Shown piece after piece: positions 1 to 7,281 of a stretch of DNA of 64,000 bases. This stretch comes from CAZWLY01 sp964634465. GTDB lineage: Bacteria > Desulfobacterota > Desulfarculia > G963662305. The stretch is taken from NCBI GenBank assembly GCA_964634465.1, contig CAZWLY010000018.1, positions 1-64,000 on the forward strand, in the 5' to 3' direction. The translations under genes were made by a program, and so were the position numbers. The stretch's first letter is position 1. Each line of letters begins with the position of its first letter. The notes beneath the pieces were generated by a model. That model did not search any database, had not been told where the DNA came from, and saw only the letters and a program-made list of their open reading frames with translations.

Positions 1-60
1 TTCTTGTAATAACAGCCTGTTATAGTGTTTTCAGGAGGTTAGGAAACTCAGAGGCCTTCC

Positions 61-105
61 CTCTTAATCATTAGGTTCGGGGTTCGATTCCCTGACGGCC
101 CACCA
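61..105 (+). tRNA. tRNA-Lys(CTT) 3' half, probable attachment-site remnant
   Basis: The segment begins with a tRNA-Lys-type anticodon loop CTCTTAA (61-67). It continues through a paired T arm (CGGGG 78-82, loop TTCGATT, CCCTG 90-94), the 3' acceptor strand ACGGCCC (95-101), discriminator A and an encoded CCA (103-105). The 5' half is missing: 56-60 cannot pair with the anticodon stem 68-72, and no GGGCCGT acceptor strand or D arm lies upstream. A break at the anticodon loop is what tyrosine-recombinase integration into a tRNA gene leaves at the far junction. The element would then lie left of this window, with the intact gene at its other end. Confidence 0.72.
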
Positions 106-113
106 AGGATTTC

Positions 114-145
114 AAGGGGTTACGTCACATGGCGTAACCCCTTTT
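114..145 (+). terminator. hairpin after the tRNA 3' end
   Basis: A perfect 11-bp stem (114-124 with 133-143) encloses an 8-nt loop and ends in TTTT (142-145). It sits 8 nt after the encoded CCA, where the tRNA gene's own terminator would be. The T run is short, so termination efficiency is uncertain. Confidence 0.6.
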
Positions 146-146
146 G

Positions 147-184
147 GACTAGCATTGGCTAACTTTGACTAGCAAATGACTAGC
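147..184 (+). repeat. three phased GACTAGC direct repeats
   Basis: GACTAGC occurs at 147-153, 167-173 and 178-184, with starts 20 and 11 bp apart, so all copies face the same side of the helix. Such short phased repeats next to a tRNA fragment resemble arm-type or accessory sites of an integration system. No integrase gene is present in the window. Confidence 0.5.
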
Positions 185-332
185 ATCGACTAAACCCCGC
201 CCCAAAATCACAACTTCACACTTTTGGCGGGCCAGGGCAAACACGATCTCCCCAATCCCCTCGGCCTGCTCCGGCCTGGCCGGATCATTACGCCCGACGA
301 TCTTTTCGAGATGGGTTCTGTACTCCGCCGGT

Positions 333-983
333 TCACAAATCCAGGGATACTATTCCTTCCCGAACGGCATATTTGGTCAGATCGGGCAGGTTGTTGAAGC
401 CCAGCTTTCTCATGATGTTGCGGCGGTGGGTCTGGACGGTTTTGACGCTGATGTTGAGTTGGGCGGCTATGGTCTTGGACTGTTTGCCTTCGGCCAAGAG
501 TTGGACGACCTCCCGCTCCCTGGGAGTCAGCCGCGTTGCGGCCGGGGCGGTGTCGGATGAAGGGGCCGAGAGCCCCTCCAGCACGGCGGAACTGATGTCC
601 GGACTGATGTAAGGCTTCCCGGCCCGAATGCAGGACAAAGCGGCGGCCAATTCCTTGAACGCGCTGTTTTTCAACAAATATCCCGACGCACCAGCCTTGA
701 GCATCTCTATGACCAGGCTCCGGCGCGAATGCATCGACAGGCAGATGACCTTGGTTTCGGGCCGCTCGGCGAGAATCTGGCGGGTGGCCTCTATGCCGTT
801 TAGGTCGGGCATGGCCACATCCATTATGATTACGTCGGGTGAAACCTCCCCGCACAGCCGGACCGCCTCCCGGCCGGTCTCGGCCTCACCGATGACTTCT
901 GCACCGGGGTATTCTTTGAGCAAGGACCGTAGCCCGTCACGGATCATGGCGTGGTCGTCAGCCAGAACAATCCGACAGACCAT
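333..983 (-). CDS. NarL/FixJ-family response regulator
   Basis: This 216-residue two-component output protein has an N-terminal receiver domain (about 1-120) and a LuxR-type helix-turn-helix (about 150-212, with LTPREREVVQLLAEG and SVKTVQTHRRNIMRKLG). The receiver carries the acidic pocket D9/D10, the phosphoacceptor D55 in the IIMDVAMP stretch, and K105. The ATG follows GGAG with 6 nt spacing. It lies just downstream of the CBS-PAS histidine kinase on the same strand; that kinase has the HisKA_3 type of dimerisation domain that normally pairs with NarL-type regulators, so they form a likely pair. Target genes cannot be read from the sequence. Confidence 0.93.
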   Translation of the reverse strand: MVCRIVLADDHAMIRDGLRSLLKEYPGAEVIGEAETGREAVRLCGEVSPDVIIMDVAMPDLNGIEATRQILAERPETKVICLSMHSRRSLVIEMLKAGASGYLLKNSAFKELAAALSCIRAGKPYISPDISSAVLEGLSAPSSDTAPAATRLTPREREVVQLLAEGKQSKTIAAQLNISVKTVQTHRRNIMRKLGFNNLPDLTKYAVREGIVSLDL

Positions 984-1166
984 CTACGGCTCCGTAAAGA
1001 TGACCTTGACTCCGAGCGTTTCTGCGCTCTGCATCGCTTATGCCTCGATCTTTTGTTATTCGTGGATGTTATTATAACTTGAAGGATGGGACCTGACAAC
1101 GGGTCGAACCGGCTGGCGGGGATTCCGAGCCGCCGCGGCGGGTGCTGGCGACGCCGAGTTTAGGGT

Positions 1167-3425
1167 TTAAGACAGTGGGGCGAGCAGGGTGACGCGGGTT
1201 CCGCAGCCAGGCTGAGAATCGATCCAGACTTCGCCGCCCAAAGCGGCCAATCGCCCCCGGAGACTGAGCAGACCGAAGGATTTGGTTCTGCTCGCTTCCG
1301 CTTCGATCCTGGCTGGGTCGAACCCCACGCCGTCGTCCACGACGTCGAGACGTATCTTTGTTCCCTCGTTTTTCACTACGATTCCCACTCGGTTGGCCTG
1401 GGCGTGTTTGACCGTATTGACCAGCAGTTCCCTGGCCGCCCGGTAGAGGGCCGCGCTGACGTCGCCGGCCAGCGATTCGAGCCGCCCCTCGTCTTCAACC
1501 GTCACCTGGATGTCGTACTTTTCCCGGAACTGGTCGGCCAACTCCTCCAGGGCCGGCATCAGACCCAACTCGTAAAGGGTTTGAGGGCTTATTTCGAACG
1601 TCAGCGTCCTGATATCGCCGATGGTCCCCTCGATCAGGCCGATCACTTGCCCCAGGGTTTCGATCTGCTCCGGTTCGGCGAGCGCCTGCCGGAGCTGTTC
1701 CAGTTTGATCTGGGCCAGAGCCAAGGCCTGGCTGACCCGATCGTGCAGGTCGGAGGCGATTCGCCGCCGTTCCCTTTCCTCCGCCACCGACAATTGGCTG
1801 GCCAGGGAGATCAGTTTCTCCTGGCGGTCGATGAGCTCCTGCTCGATCATTTTGCGATCGGTGATGTCGGAAACGAAGGCCATCGCGGCGGGCTGGCCGT
1901 CCCACTCCGTGGCCGCGCCCCGAACCTCGACCCACCGGACCTTTCCTCGACCATCGATTATTCGGTGTTCCACCGTGTCCTGGAGGGTCTCACCGGCCAC
2001 GCGGCGGCGGAGCCTGTCCAGAATCATGTTCAGATCTTCAGGGTGTACGAACCTGTCGATGCGTGACGAAACGACCTCTTCCCGCTCGGCCTTGAGCAGG
2101 TGGAGGCCGTACTCGTTGACGAATTTATAAACCTCGTTCTGGATGACGAAGATGCCCTCGTTGGCGTTCTCCACCACCAACCGAAACTTTTCTTCACTGT
2201 CCTTGAGCGCCTTCTCGGCCAGCTTGTGCTCGGTGATGTCGTTGCCCACCGAAAGGACGCCGGTCAAGCGTCCTTGGTCGTCCAGGATGGCCCTGTTCGT
2301 CCAGGCGATCCACACCCGTTCGCCGTCCCGCTTTATGTTTTCGTTTTCGTGGTGGAGGTAGCGGTCGGGGTTCAGGCACACCCGCTCCATCAACTCGGCC
2401 AGGTTGCGCCCCGATGATTCGACCTCCGGAGTGATCGTCCCCACGATCCGCCGGCCAAGTATCTCCTCCTCGGTGTAGCCGAAGAAATTCAAGCCATACT
2501 CGTTCAAGAAGGTGACTCGGCCCTCGGTGTCGAAACGCAGGATTATGCTGTTGGCGTTCTCGACCAGTTCGCGGTACTTGGCTTCGCTTCTCTTGAGCGC
2601 CCGCTCGGTCTGGACCCGGTCGGTGATATCGAGCACCGTGCCCAGCATGTGGACCGGGTTGCCGTGCAGGTCGTAGCTGACCTCGCCCGCCTCGCTCACG
2701 ACGCGCACTTCCCCGTCTGGACGAACTACCCGGTGCTCGCTGTGGTAAGGCTCGCCTTCATAGATCGCCCGGCTCACCGCTCGTTGGACGTCCGCTCGAT
2801 CCTCGGGGTGGACCGACTGGAGAAAAGCGTCATAAGTGGCGTTGAATTCCGTCGGTTTCAAGCCGAAGATGCGATACACTTCCTCCGACCAGGTCAGCCC
2901 GCCGGAGGTTATGTCCCACTCCCAGTTGCCCAGATGGGCGATCGCCTGGGCCTTGGCCAGGTTGGTCTCGCTCTTTTTGAGTTGTTCCCTGGCCTGCCTG
3001 AGTTTGGAGACCTCTCTTTCGAGTTTCTGGTGCACGCTTTCCAGTAAGGCCGTGCGAAGGCGGTCTTTCTTTTCGATGTGTCGGTTGTGTTTCTTGAGGT
3101 GTTCGGCAATGTCCACTTGCCGGATTACGCCGACGAAGCGTTTTTCTTCGAATACCGGCAGGACGCTGTTGTTGGTCCGTCTCATCAGTTCGATGACCGA
3201 ATCGACATCCTGGGAGGCGTCGACGACCGGTATCCGGTGCAGGCAATCGGCCACAAGCATCCGCGGCGATTCGAGAATGTCGGAAGGTCGCAGGAGGCCG
3301 ACGAAGGAATCGTTGTCGACAACGACCAGAAAGGACTCTTTGAGGAGGACTTCTTCGATTGCCTGAACAGCGGCGAATGGTGAAGTTTCGTGATAGTTTC
3401 TATAAACCAGTCTCGAAATCTTCAT
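1167..3425 (-). CDS. CBS-PAS sensor histidine kinase (HisKA_3 type)
   Basis: The protein has 752 residues and no membrane segment, so the sensor is probably cytoplasmic. Domains in order: a pair of CBS motifs (about 1-112), a coiled coil (115-160), three PAS domains (about 165-270, 283-402 and 410-525), a HisKA_3 phosphoacceptor helix with H561 in RRRIASDLHDRVSQAL, and a HATPase domain ending in GLLSLRGRLAALGGEV. CBS pairs in other proteins bind adenine nucleotides, so an energy or nucleotide input is a reasonable inference. The start overlaps the unknown upstream gene by 26 nt and has no strong ribosome-binding site, which suggests translational coupling. The middle PAS is about 60% identical (counted by eye) to one in the kinase at 56065-58818. 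Confidence 0.92.
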   Translation of the reverse strand: MKISRLVYRNYHETSPFAAVQAIEEVLLKESFLVVVDNDSFVGLLRPSDILESPRMLVADCLHRIPVVDASQDVDSVIELMRRTNNSVLPVFEEKRFVGVIRQVDIAEHLKKHNRHIEKKDRLRTALLESVHQKLEREVSKLRQAREQLKKSETNLAKAQAIAHLGNWEWDITSGGLTWSEEVYRIFGLKPTEFNATYDAFLQSVHPEDRADVQRAVSRAIYEGEPYHSEHRVVRPDGEVRVVSEAGEVSYDLHGNPVHMLGTVLDITDRVQTERALKRSEAKYRELVENANSIILRFDTEGRVTFLNEYGLNFFGYTEEEILGRRIVGTITPEVESSGRNLAELMERVCLNPDRYLHHENENIKRDGERVWIAWTNRAILDDQGRLTGVLSVGNDITEHKLAEKALKDSEEKFRLVVENANEGIFVIQNEVYKFVNEYGLHLLKAEREEVVSSRIDRFVHPEDLNMILDRLRRRVAGETLQDTVEHRIIDGRGKVRWVEVRGAATEWDGQPAAMAFVSDITDRKMIEQELIDRQEKLISLASQLSVAEERERRRIASDLHDRVSQALALAQIKLEQLRQALAEPEQIETLGQVIGLIEGTIGDIRTLTFEISPQTLYELGLMPALEELADQFREKYDIQVTVEDEGRLESLAGDVSAALYRAARELLVNTVKHAQANRVGIVVKNEGTKIRLDVVDDGVGFDPARIEAEASRTKSFGLLSLRGRLAALGGEVWIDSQPGCGTRVTLLAPLS

Positions 3426-3777
3426 TTGCGGTCTCGGGTGCTATCTGAATGTCTGGATATGACACTTTGACTTTGAAATCGACCCGGACGGTTTCTCCGC
3501 TGTTGACATAGGGGAACACCATTTTGCGGAGCACGTCGAGGATGGTGGGGAGCGGAACCCGTTTTATCAGGTTCTTGTTGACCAGCATCGCCTCGATGTT
3601 CTCGTCGCCCACCTCCACCGCCTCAAAATTGTCGGGCGCCATCAGGTCGAGGCACTTGGTCATGCCTTGCTTTCCGTGGGGACACCTCTTGCCCAACAAG
3701 AGTATGTCTCGAAACGGCGGTAAGGAAACGACTTCGAAGCTCAAGGACAGGGTGTAGATACGCTCGTCTTTGCTCAC
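3400..3777 (-). CDS. unknown 125-residue protein coupled to the CBS-PAS kinase
   Basis: I do not recognise this family. The protein is soluble-looking, with no signal peptide or membrane helix, and contains two cysteines around a CPHGKQGMTKC segment. The start is GTG at 3777, 6 nt after GAAGGAG; an ATG immediately followed by TGA lies 2 nt upstream of it, out of frame. The 3' end overlaps the start of the kinase by 26 nt. This, plus a long structured leader with a promoter, makes it the first gene of the kinase/regulator operon. A co-sensor or regulator of the kinase is possible, but nothing in the residues proves it. Confidence 0.7.
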   Translation of the reverse strand: MSKDERIYTLSLSFEVVSLPPFRDILLLGKRCPHGKQGMTKCLDLMAPDNFEAVEVGDENIEAMLVNKNLIKRVPLPTILDVLRKMVFPYVNSGETVRVDFKVKVSYPDIQIAPETANEDFETGL

Positions 3778-4091
3778 ATCGACTCCTTCAGCACTCTAAG
3801 CGGCGGCCGGCATGCCCCCTTCCTCTGGAAACGCTCGGGTTTGGTTCGAATCTCTCGGTTCAAGATTCAAGGTCCGTCCTGTCTCTTCGGGCGCCGATAC
3901 CTCTCCACCCCGCTTGAAGCCCGCCTTCCTGGCCGAAGTTGGGCTCGATCGGCGTTCACCTCCCGTCATTGAAACCGGAGGTCGCAAGCTTGTCTTTAGG
4001 TTCGCTTCGCCCTTGTCACAGCCCCCGTTCCGGCGAGGTTGATTCATCCGTCCCGCCAATCAACTCCCACCCATCGGACCGAAGGCTTGGG
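3778..4091 (-). ncRNA. candidate structured leader RNA of the kinase operon
   Basis: Between a promoter at 4098-4126 and the GTG at 3777 lie about 310 nt without a convincing reading frame but with strong pairing potential on the minus strand. AGTTGATT pairs with AATCAAC around a 13-nt loop (about 4044-4065). ACCTCC pairs with GGAGGT (about 3958-3982). A GCCC/GGGC arm encloses a GCC-AGGA-AGGC hairpin (about 3919-3944). GGTCCG near the 5' end (4075-4080) pairs with CGGACC 200 nt downstream (3871-3876), closing the whole. I could not assign it to a riboswitch or other RNA family. It could be a cis-regulatory leader or a processed RNA. Confidence 0.4.
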
Positions 4092-4097
4092 ACCCAT

Positions 4098-4126
4098 ATT
4101 GTAGCATCTCCAAAGCGATTTATGAA
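4098..4126 (-). promoter_or_regulatory. sigma-70-type promoter of the leader RNA/kinase operon
   Basis: On the minus strand TTCATA (-35; plus 4121-4126) and TACAAT (-10; plus 4098-4103) are separated by exactly 17 nt. Transcription would begin near 4091, giving an unusually long 5' leader before the GTG at 3777. Confidence 0.6.
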
Positions 4127-4351
4127 TAGCCAACGACGGCCGCCGTCTCGATTGCCGCCCGCAATTTACCGGGGCGTCTTTATTTTACTTTTTTATGATT
4201 ACTTGCCCTGATTGACCGGCCGGCCGAAGACCGACCGGGCGAGCGCGCCGGAGCTTCGCGGCTTGACCTTGGCGGCGAAACGGGCCGTCTCGCCGTGGTT
4301 TCGGGGGGAAGGCGTGTCTTTTGGGAACCGCGAGTGAGAGCGCGGTCGGCT

Positions 4352-4379
4352 TTGCGCCGGGAGGCGAATGGGCTATATT
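4352..4379 (+). promoter_or_regulatory. promoter with -10 adjacent to the dus start codon
   Basis: TTGCGC (4352-4357) and TATATT (4374-4379) are 16 nt apart, and the ATG at 4387 begins 8 nt after the -10. Transcription would start at or within a base or two of the ATG, leaving no room for a Shine-Dalgarno sequence, and none is seen. This predicts a leaderless mRNA. Confidence 0.5.
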
Positions 4380-4386
4380 GGCGCCC

Positions 4387-5382
4387 ATGGCTGAACGCGG
4401 CATGGACCTGGCCCGGATTCTGGCCGACAACCCCCTGGTCTTGGCGCCCATGGCCGGCTGGACCGACCTGGCGTTTCGACTGTTGACCAAGCCCTACGGC
4501 GCGGCGCTGGTCTACACCGAGATGGTCTCGGCCGAGGGGCTGATCCGGGGCGACGCCAAGACCTGGGCCCTGATCCGCTCCCACCCGGCCGAAGCGCCGG
4601 TGGTGGTCCAGATCTTCGGCCCCGATCCGGAGCGGATGGCCAGGGCGGCCGCCCTCGTCGCCCAAAGCGGCGTTTCTGCTCTGGACTTAAACATGGGTTG
4701 CCCGGTGCCCAAGGTGGTCAAGCAGGGCGCCGGCTCAGCCTTGATGCGCGACCTCGACCGGGCCGAAGATATAATGAGACGGGTCAAGGCGGCGGTCGAT
4801 ATCCCGGTCCTGGCCAAGATCCGCTCCGGCTGGAGCGCGAGTAAGGGCGTGACGGCGGTCGAACTGGCCCGCCGGGCCGAAGCCGTCGGCCTGGCCGGTC
4901 TGGCCGTTCATCCCCGCTTCGCCCGCCAGGGATTCACCGGCCGGGCCGATTGGGAGGTCATCGGCCGGGTGGCCGAGGCGGTCAGGATGCCGGTCATCGG
5001 CTCGGGCGACGTCACCGAGCCCGCTCAGGCGGCCGAGATGCTGGCCCTCGGCGCGGCCGGAGTGATGATCGGCCGGGCGGCCGTCGGCCAGCCCTGGTTT
5101 TTCAGCCAGGCCCGGGACGCCCTGGCCGGCCGGGAGCGGCGGGAGGTCTCGCTCGACGAGCGGCGGGCGACCATAAAGCGCCATCTGGCCTTGCTGGTCC
5201 ATTATCAGGGCCGCCGCCAGGCCTGGCTCAAATTCAAGGGGCTGTCCGGGGCCTACCTGCGCGGATTGCCCGGCGCGCGCCACATCCGCCGGGCGGTCCA
5301 TGTAAGCGCCGATCTGGATGATATGATGGAGTTGTTGGATCGTTATTTCGATGCGGTAAGCGAAGGCGAGACCCCCAAATGA
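4387..5382 (+). CDS. dus: tRNA-dihydrouridine synthase
   Basis: This FMN enzyme of 331 residues reduces uridines in the tRNA D loop. The TIM-barrel starts with PLVLAPMAGWTDLAFRLL, the catalytic cysteine lies in NMGCPVPKVVKQGAGSALM, and the phosphate-binding end has GAAGVMIGRAAVGQPW. The DusB-like assignment rests on overall pattern. An in-frame ATG at 4321 would add 22 residues that do not fit the family, and the promoter abuts the ATG at 4387, so 4387 is chosen. The stop overlaps the ATG of the IspH fusion (ATGA), so the two are translationally coupled. Confidence 0.93.
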   Translation: MAERGMDLARILADNPLVLAPMAGWTDLAFRLLTKPYGAALVYTEMVSAEGLIRGDAKTWALIRSHPAEAPVVVQIFGPDPERMARAAALVAQSGVSALDLNMGCPVPKVVKQGAGSALMRDLDRAEDIMRRVKAAVDIPVLAKIRSGWSASKGVTAVELARRAEAVGLAGLAVHPRFARQGFTGRADWEVIGRVAEAVRMPVIGSGDVTEPAQAAEMLALGAAGVMIGRAAVGQPWFFSQARDALAGRERREVSLDERRATIKRHLALLVHYQGRRQAWLKFKGLSGAYLRGLPGARHIRRAVHVSADLDDMMELLDRYFDAVSEGETPK

Positions 5383-7121
5383 AGGTCAAACTGGCTCGAA
5401 CCGCCGGCTTCTGCATGGGCGTTCGCCGGGCGGTGGAGATGGTGCTCGAGGAGGCCAACCGCCTGGAGGGTCGCCTGGTGACCTACGGTCCGCTGATCCA
5501 CAACACCCAGGTCCTGGATCTTCTGGCCGACAAGGGCATCGTCGCCATAACCGACACGGCCGAACTCACCGGCGTCGAGACGGCGGTGATCCGGGCCCAC
5601 GGCGTGCCCCCGGAGAAGAAGACCGAGCTCAAAAAGACGGCCGGGCGGGTGCTCGACGCCACCTGTCCCCGAGTGGTCAAGGTCCAGATGATCATCCGCC
5701 GCTACACCGCCCAGGGGTGCCAGGCGATCATCTTGGGCGACGAAGATCATGCCGAGGTCAAGGGGCTTTGGGGCCACGCCCGGGGTCGGGGGGTGGTCAT
5801 CGGCGACGTGGCCGACGTGGCCGCGCTGCCCGATTACGACCGGGTCCTCCTGGTCGCCCAGACCACCCAGTCCGAGGCGCTCTTCGACCAGGTGGCCGAG
5901 GCCGTCCGGGCCCGCTGGCCCGAGGCCCAGATCCACAACACCATCTGCCACGCCACCCACGAGCGACAGGCCGAGGTGCTCTCTCTGGCCAAGAGCCAGG
6001 AGGGGGTGGTTGTGGTCGGCGGGGCGTTTTCGGCCAACACCCAGCGCCTGGTCTCCCTGGCCGAGCAGGCCGGGGCCGAGGTCTTCGCCGTGGAGACGGA
6101 GGCCGATCTCGATCTGGACGCCATCAGCCGCCTCAAGTCGGTCGGCGTCACCGCCGGCGCCTCGACGCCGACCTGGCTGATCAGAAAGGTGGTCGAGGAG
6201 CTCAGGGGCCGGCGGGGCCGGGGCGAGAGCCGGCTCAAGGCACTGAGTTTCAGGGCCTACCGCTTCCTTCTCAAGTCAGCCACGCTGGTCGCCTTGGGCG
6301 GGGCCGGGCTGGCCGCTGTGGCCGGGCTCAACCTGACCGCCGACTTCGACTGGCGGCTTCTGGGCGTGCCCTTCTTCTACCTCTACGCCATGCATATCTT
6401 GAATCACTTCGTCGATCGCCAGGCGACCGTCTACAACGATCCAGACCGGGCCAAGTTCCTGGACAAGCACCAGGTCTACCTGGTGACCACCGCCTGCCTG
6501 GCCGCCGCCCTAGGGCTCATCGCCTCGGCCGGTTTGGGCTGGGAGCCGTTCCTCATTCTGCTGGCGCTGCTGGTCCTGGGCCTGGCCTACTCCATCCGCC
6601 TCGTGCCGGCCAGGTGGGAACGGGCGGTGCCCTACGTCAAACTCAAGGACTTTCCCGGCTCCAAGCCGCTGTCCATCGCCCTGGCTTGGGGCGCGGCCGG
6701 CGGACTGTGGCCGGCCGTCGCCTTCGGCGGGACCGGGCTCGACGCCGGTTTCGGTTTCGTCGCCGTGGCCGCGTTGGCCTTCATACGCTCCGCCTTCTTC
6801 GACATCACGGACGTCCAGGGCGATCTGGTGGTCGGCAAGGAGACCTTGGCCATCCTGCTGGGCGAGCGCCGGACGCTGGCCCTGTTGCGGACCATGGCCC
6901 TGGTCACGGCCGCGGCCGCGGCCGTCGGCGCGGCTATAGGGGTGTATCATCCCTCCGGCTGGATCTTCAGCGCCTCGGCGATCGGCCTGTGGATCCTTCA
7001 GAGCGCCTATCAAAAGAAGCGGCTTTTGCCGGGCGCATTCCTGGAGGGGCTGGTCGAGGCCAACTTCCTCATCGCCGGCGCCCTGGCCGGCCTGTGGTGG
7101 GTCTTTGGTCGGATCGGATAG
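5379..7121 (+). CDS. ispH: IspH (HMBPP reductase) fused to a UbiA-type prenyltransferase
   Basis: The protein has 580 residues. Residues 1-280 are IspH, the [4Fe-4S] enzyme that makes IPP and DMAPP in the last MEP-pathway step. Its three cluster cysteines are C12 (GFCMGVRRAV), C96 (DATCPRVV) and C190 (TICHATHERQ), followed by AGASTPTWLI. Residues 290-580 form a polytopic UbiA-like domain with an NDxxD-like motif (NHFVDRQATVYNDPDR) and a second acidic motif (DITDVQGD). UbiA enzymes move prenyl chains onto aromatic or other acceptors; the acceptor here is unknown. IspH normally ends near 280-320 residues, so the membrane half is a true fusion in one uninterrupted frame, and it would tether IspH to the membrane. 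Confidence 0.9.
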   Translation: MKVKLARTAGFCMGVRRAVEMVLEEANRLEGRLVTYGPLIHNTQVLDLLADKGIVAITDTAELTGVETAVIRAHGVPPEKKTELKKTAGRVLDATCPRVVKVQMIIRRYTAQGCQAIILGDEDHAEVKGLWGHARGRGVVIGDVADVAALPDYDRVLLVAQTTQSEALFDQVAEAVRARWPEAQIHNTICHATHERQAEVLSLAKSQEGVVVVGGAFSANTQRLVSLAEQAGAEVFAVETEADLDLDAISRLKSVGVTAGASTPTWLIRKVVEELRGRRGRGESRLKALSFRAYRFLLKSATLVALGGAGLAAVAGLNLTADFDWRLLGVPFFYLYAMHILNHFVDRQATVYNDPDRAKFLDKHQVYLVTTACLAAALGLIASAGLGWEPFLILLALLVLGLAYSIRLVPARWERAVPYVKLKDFPGSKPLSIALAWGAAGGLWPAVAFGGTGLDAGFGFVAVAALAFIRSAFFDITDVQGDLVVGKETLAILLGERRTLALLRTMALVTAAAAAVGAAIGVYHPSGWIFSASAIGLWILQSAYQKKRLLPGAFLEGLVEANFLIAGALAGLWWVFGRIG

Positions 7122-7151
7122 GGGACGAGCGATACGGCGGCGCTCGGCCTC

Positions 7152-7173
7152 CGGGGGCGAGGCTCGGCCCCCG
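7152..7173. terminator. GC-rich hairpin between convergent genes
   Basis: CGGGGGC (7152-7158) and GCCCCCG (7167-7173) form a perfect 7-bp stem in the 160-bp gap where the IspH fusion and tsaC converge. There is no T run, so it is at best a weak bidirectional terminator. Confidence 0.35.
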
Positions 7174-7281
7174 ATTCCGGTTCCCAGCGTCTGAGAAACT
7201 ACGCCCGGCTCGGAGCCGCCGCCGCGTCTTTCGCCTCCGGATTGCCGGTCCCGGCTCCGAGGGCGGGACGACGCCGAGCCG

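Noticed and set aside
149..349. Minus-strand open frame of 66 codons (reads ...HLEKIVGRNDPARPEQAEG...) right after the response regulator gene
   Set aside because: Codon use looks coding-like, but there is no start codon with a ribosome-binding site and no family I recognise. It may be a remnant of an integrated element, but I cannot support it as a gene.
208..855. Arg-rich 215-codon frame overlapping the NarL regulator gene
   Set aside because: Low-complexity Arg/Pro/Gly translation antiphase to a clear response regulator; typical shadow of GC-rich coding DNA.
3841..3880. GGTTCGAATC resembling a tRNA T loop
   Set aside because: The flanking bases do not pair into a T stem and no CCA or acceptor strand follows.
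3796..4059. 87-codon minus-strand frame inside the leader of the kinase operon
   Set aside because: No ribosome-binding site, odd composition and strong RNA pairing across it. The region is better explained as a structured leader.
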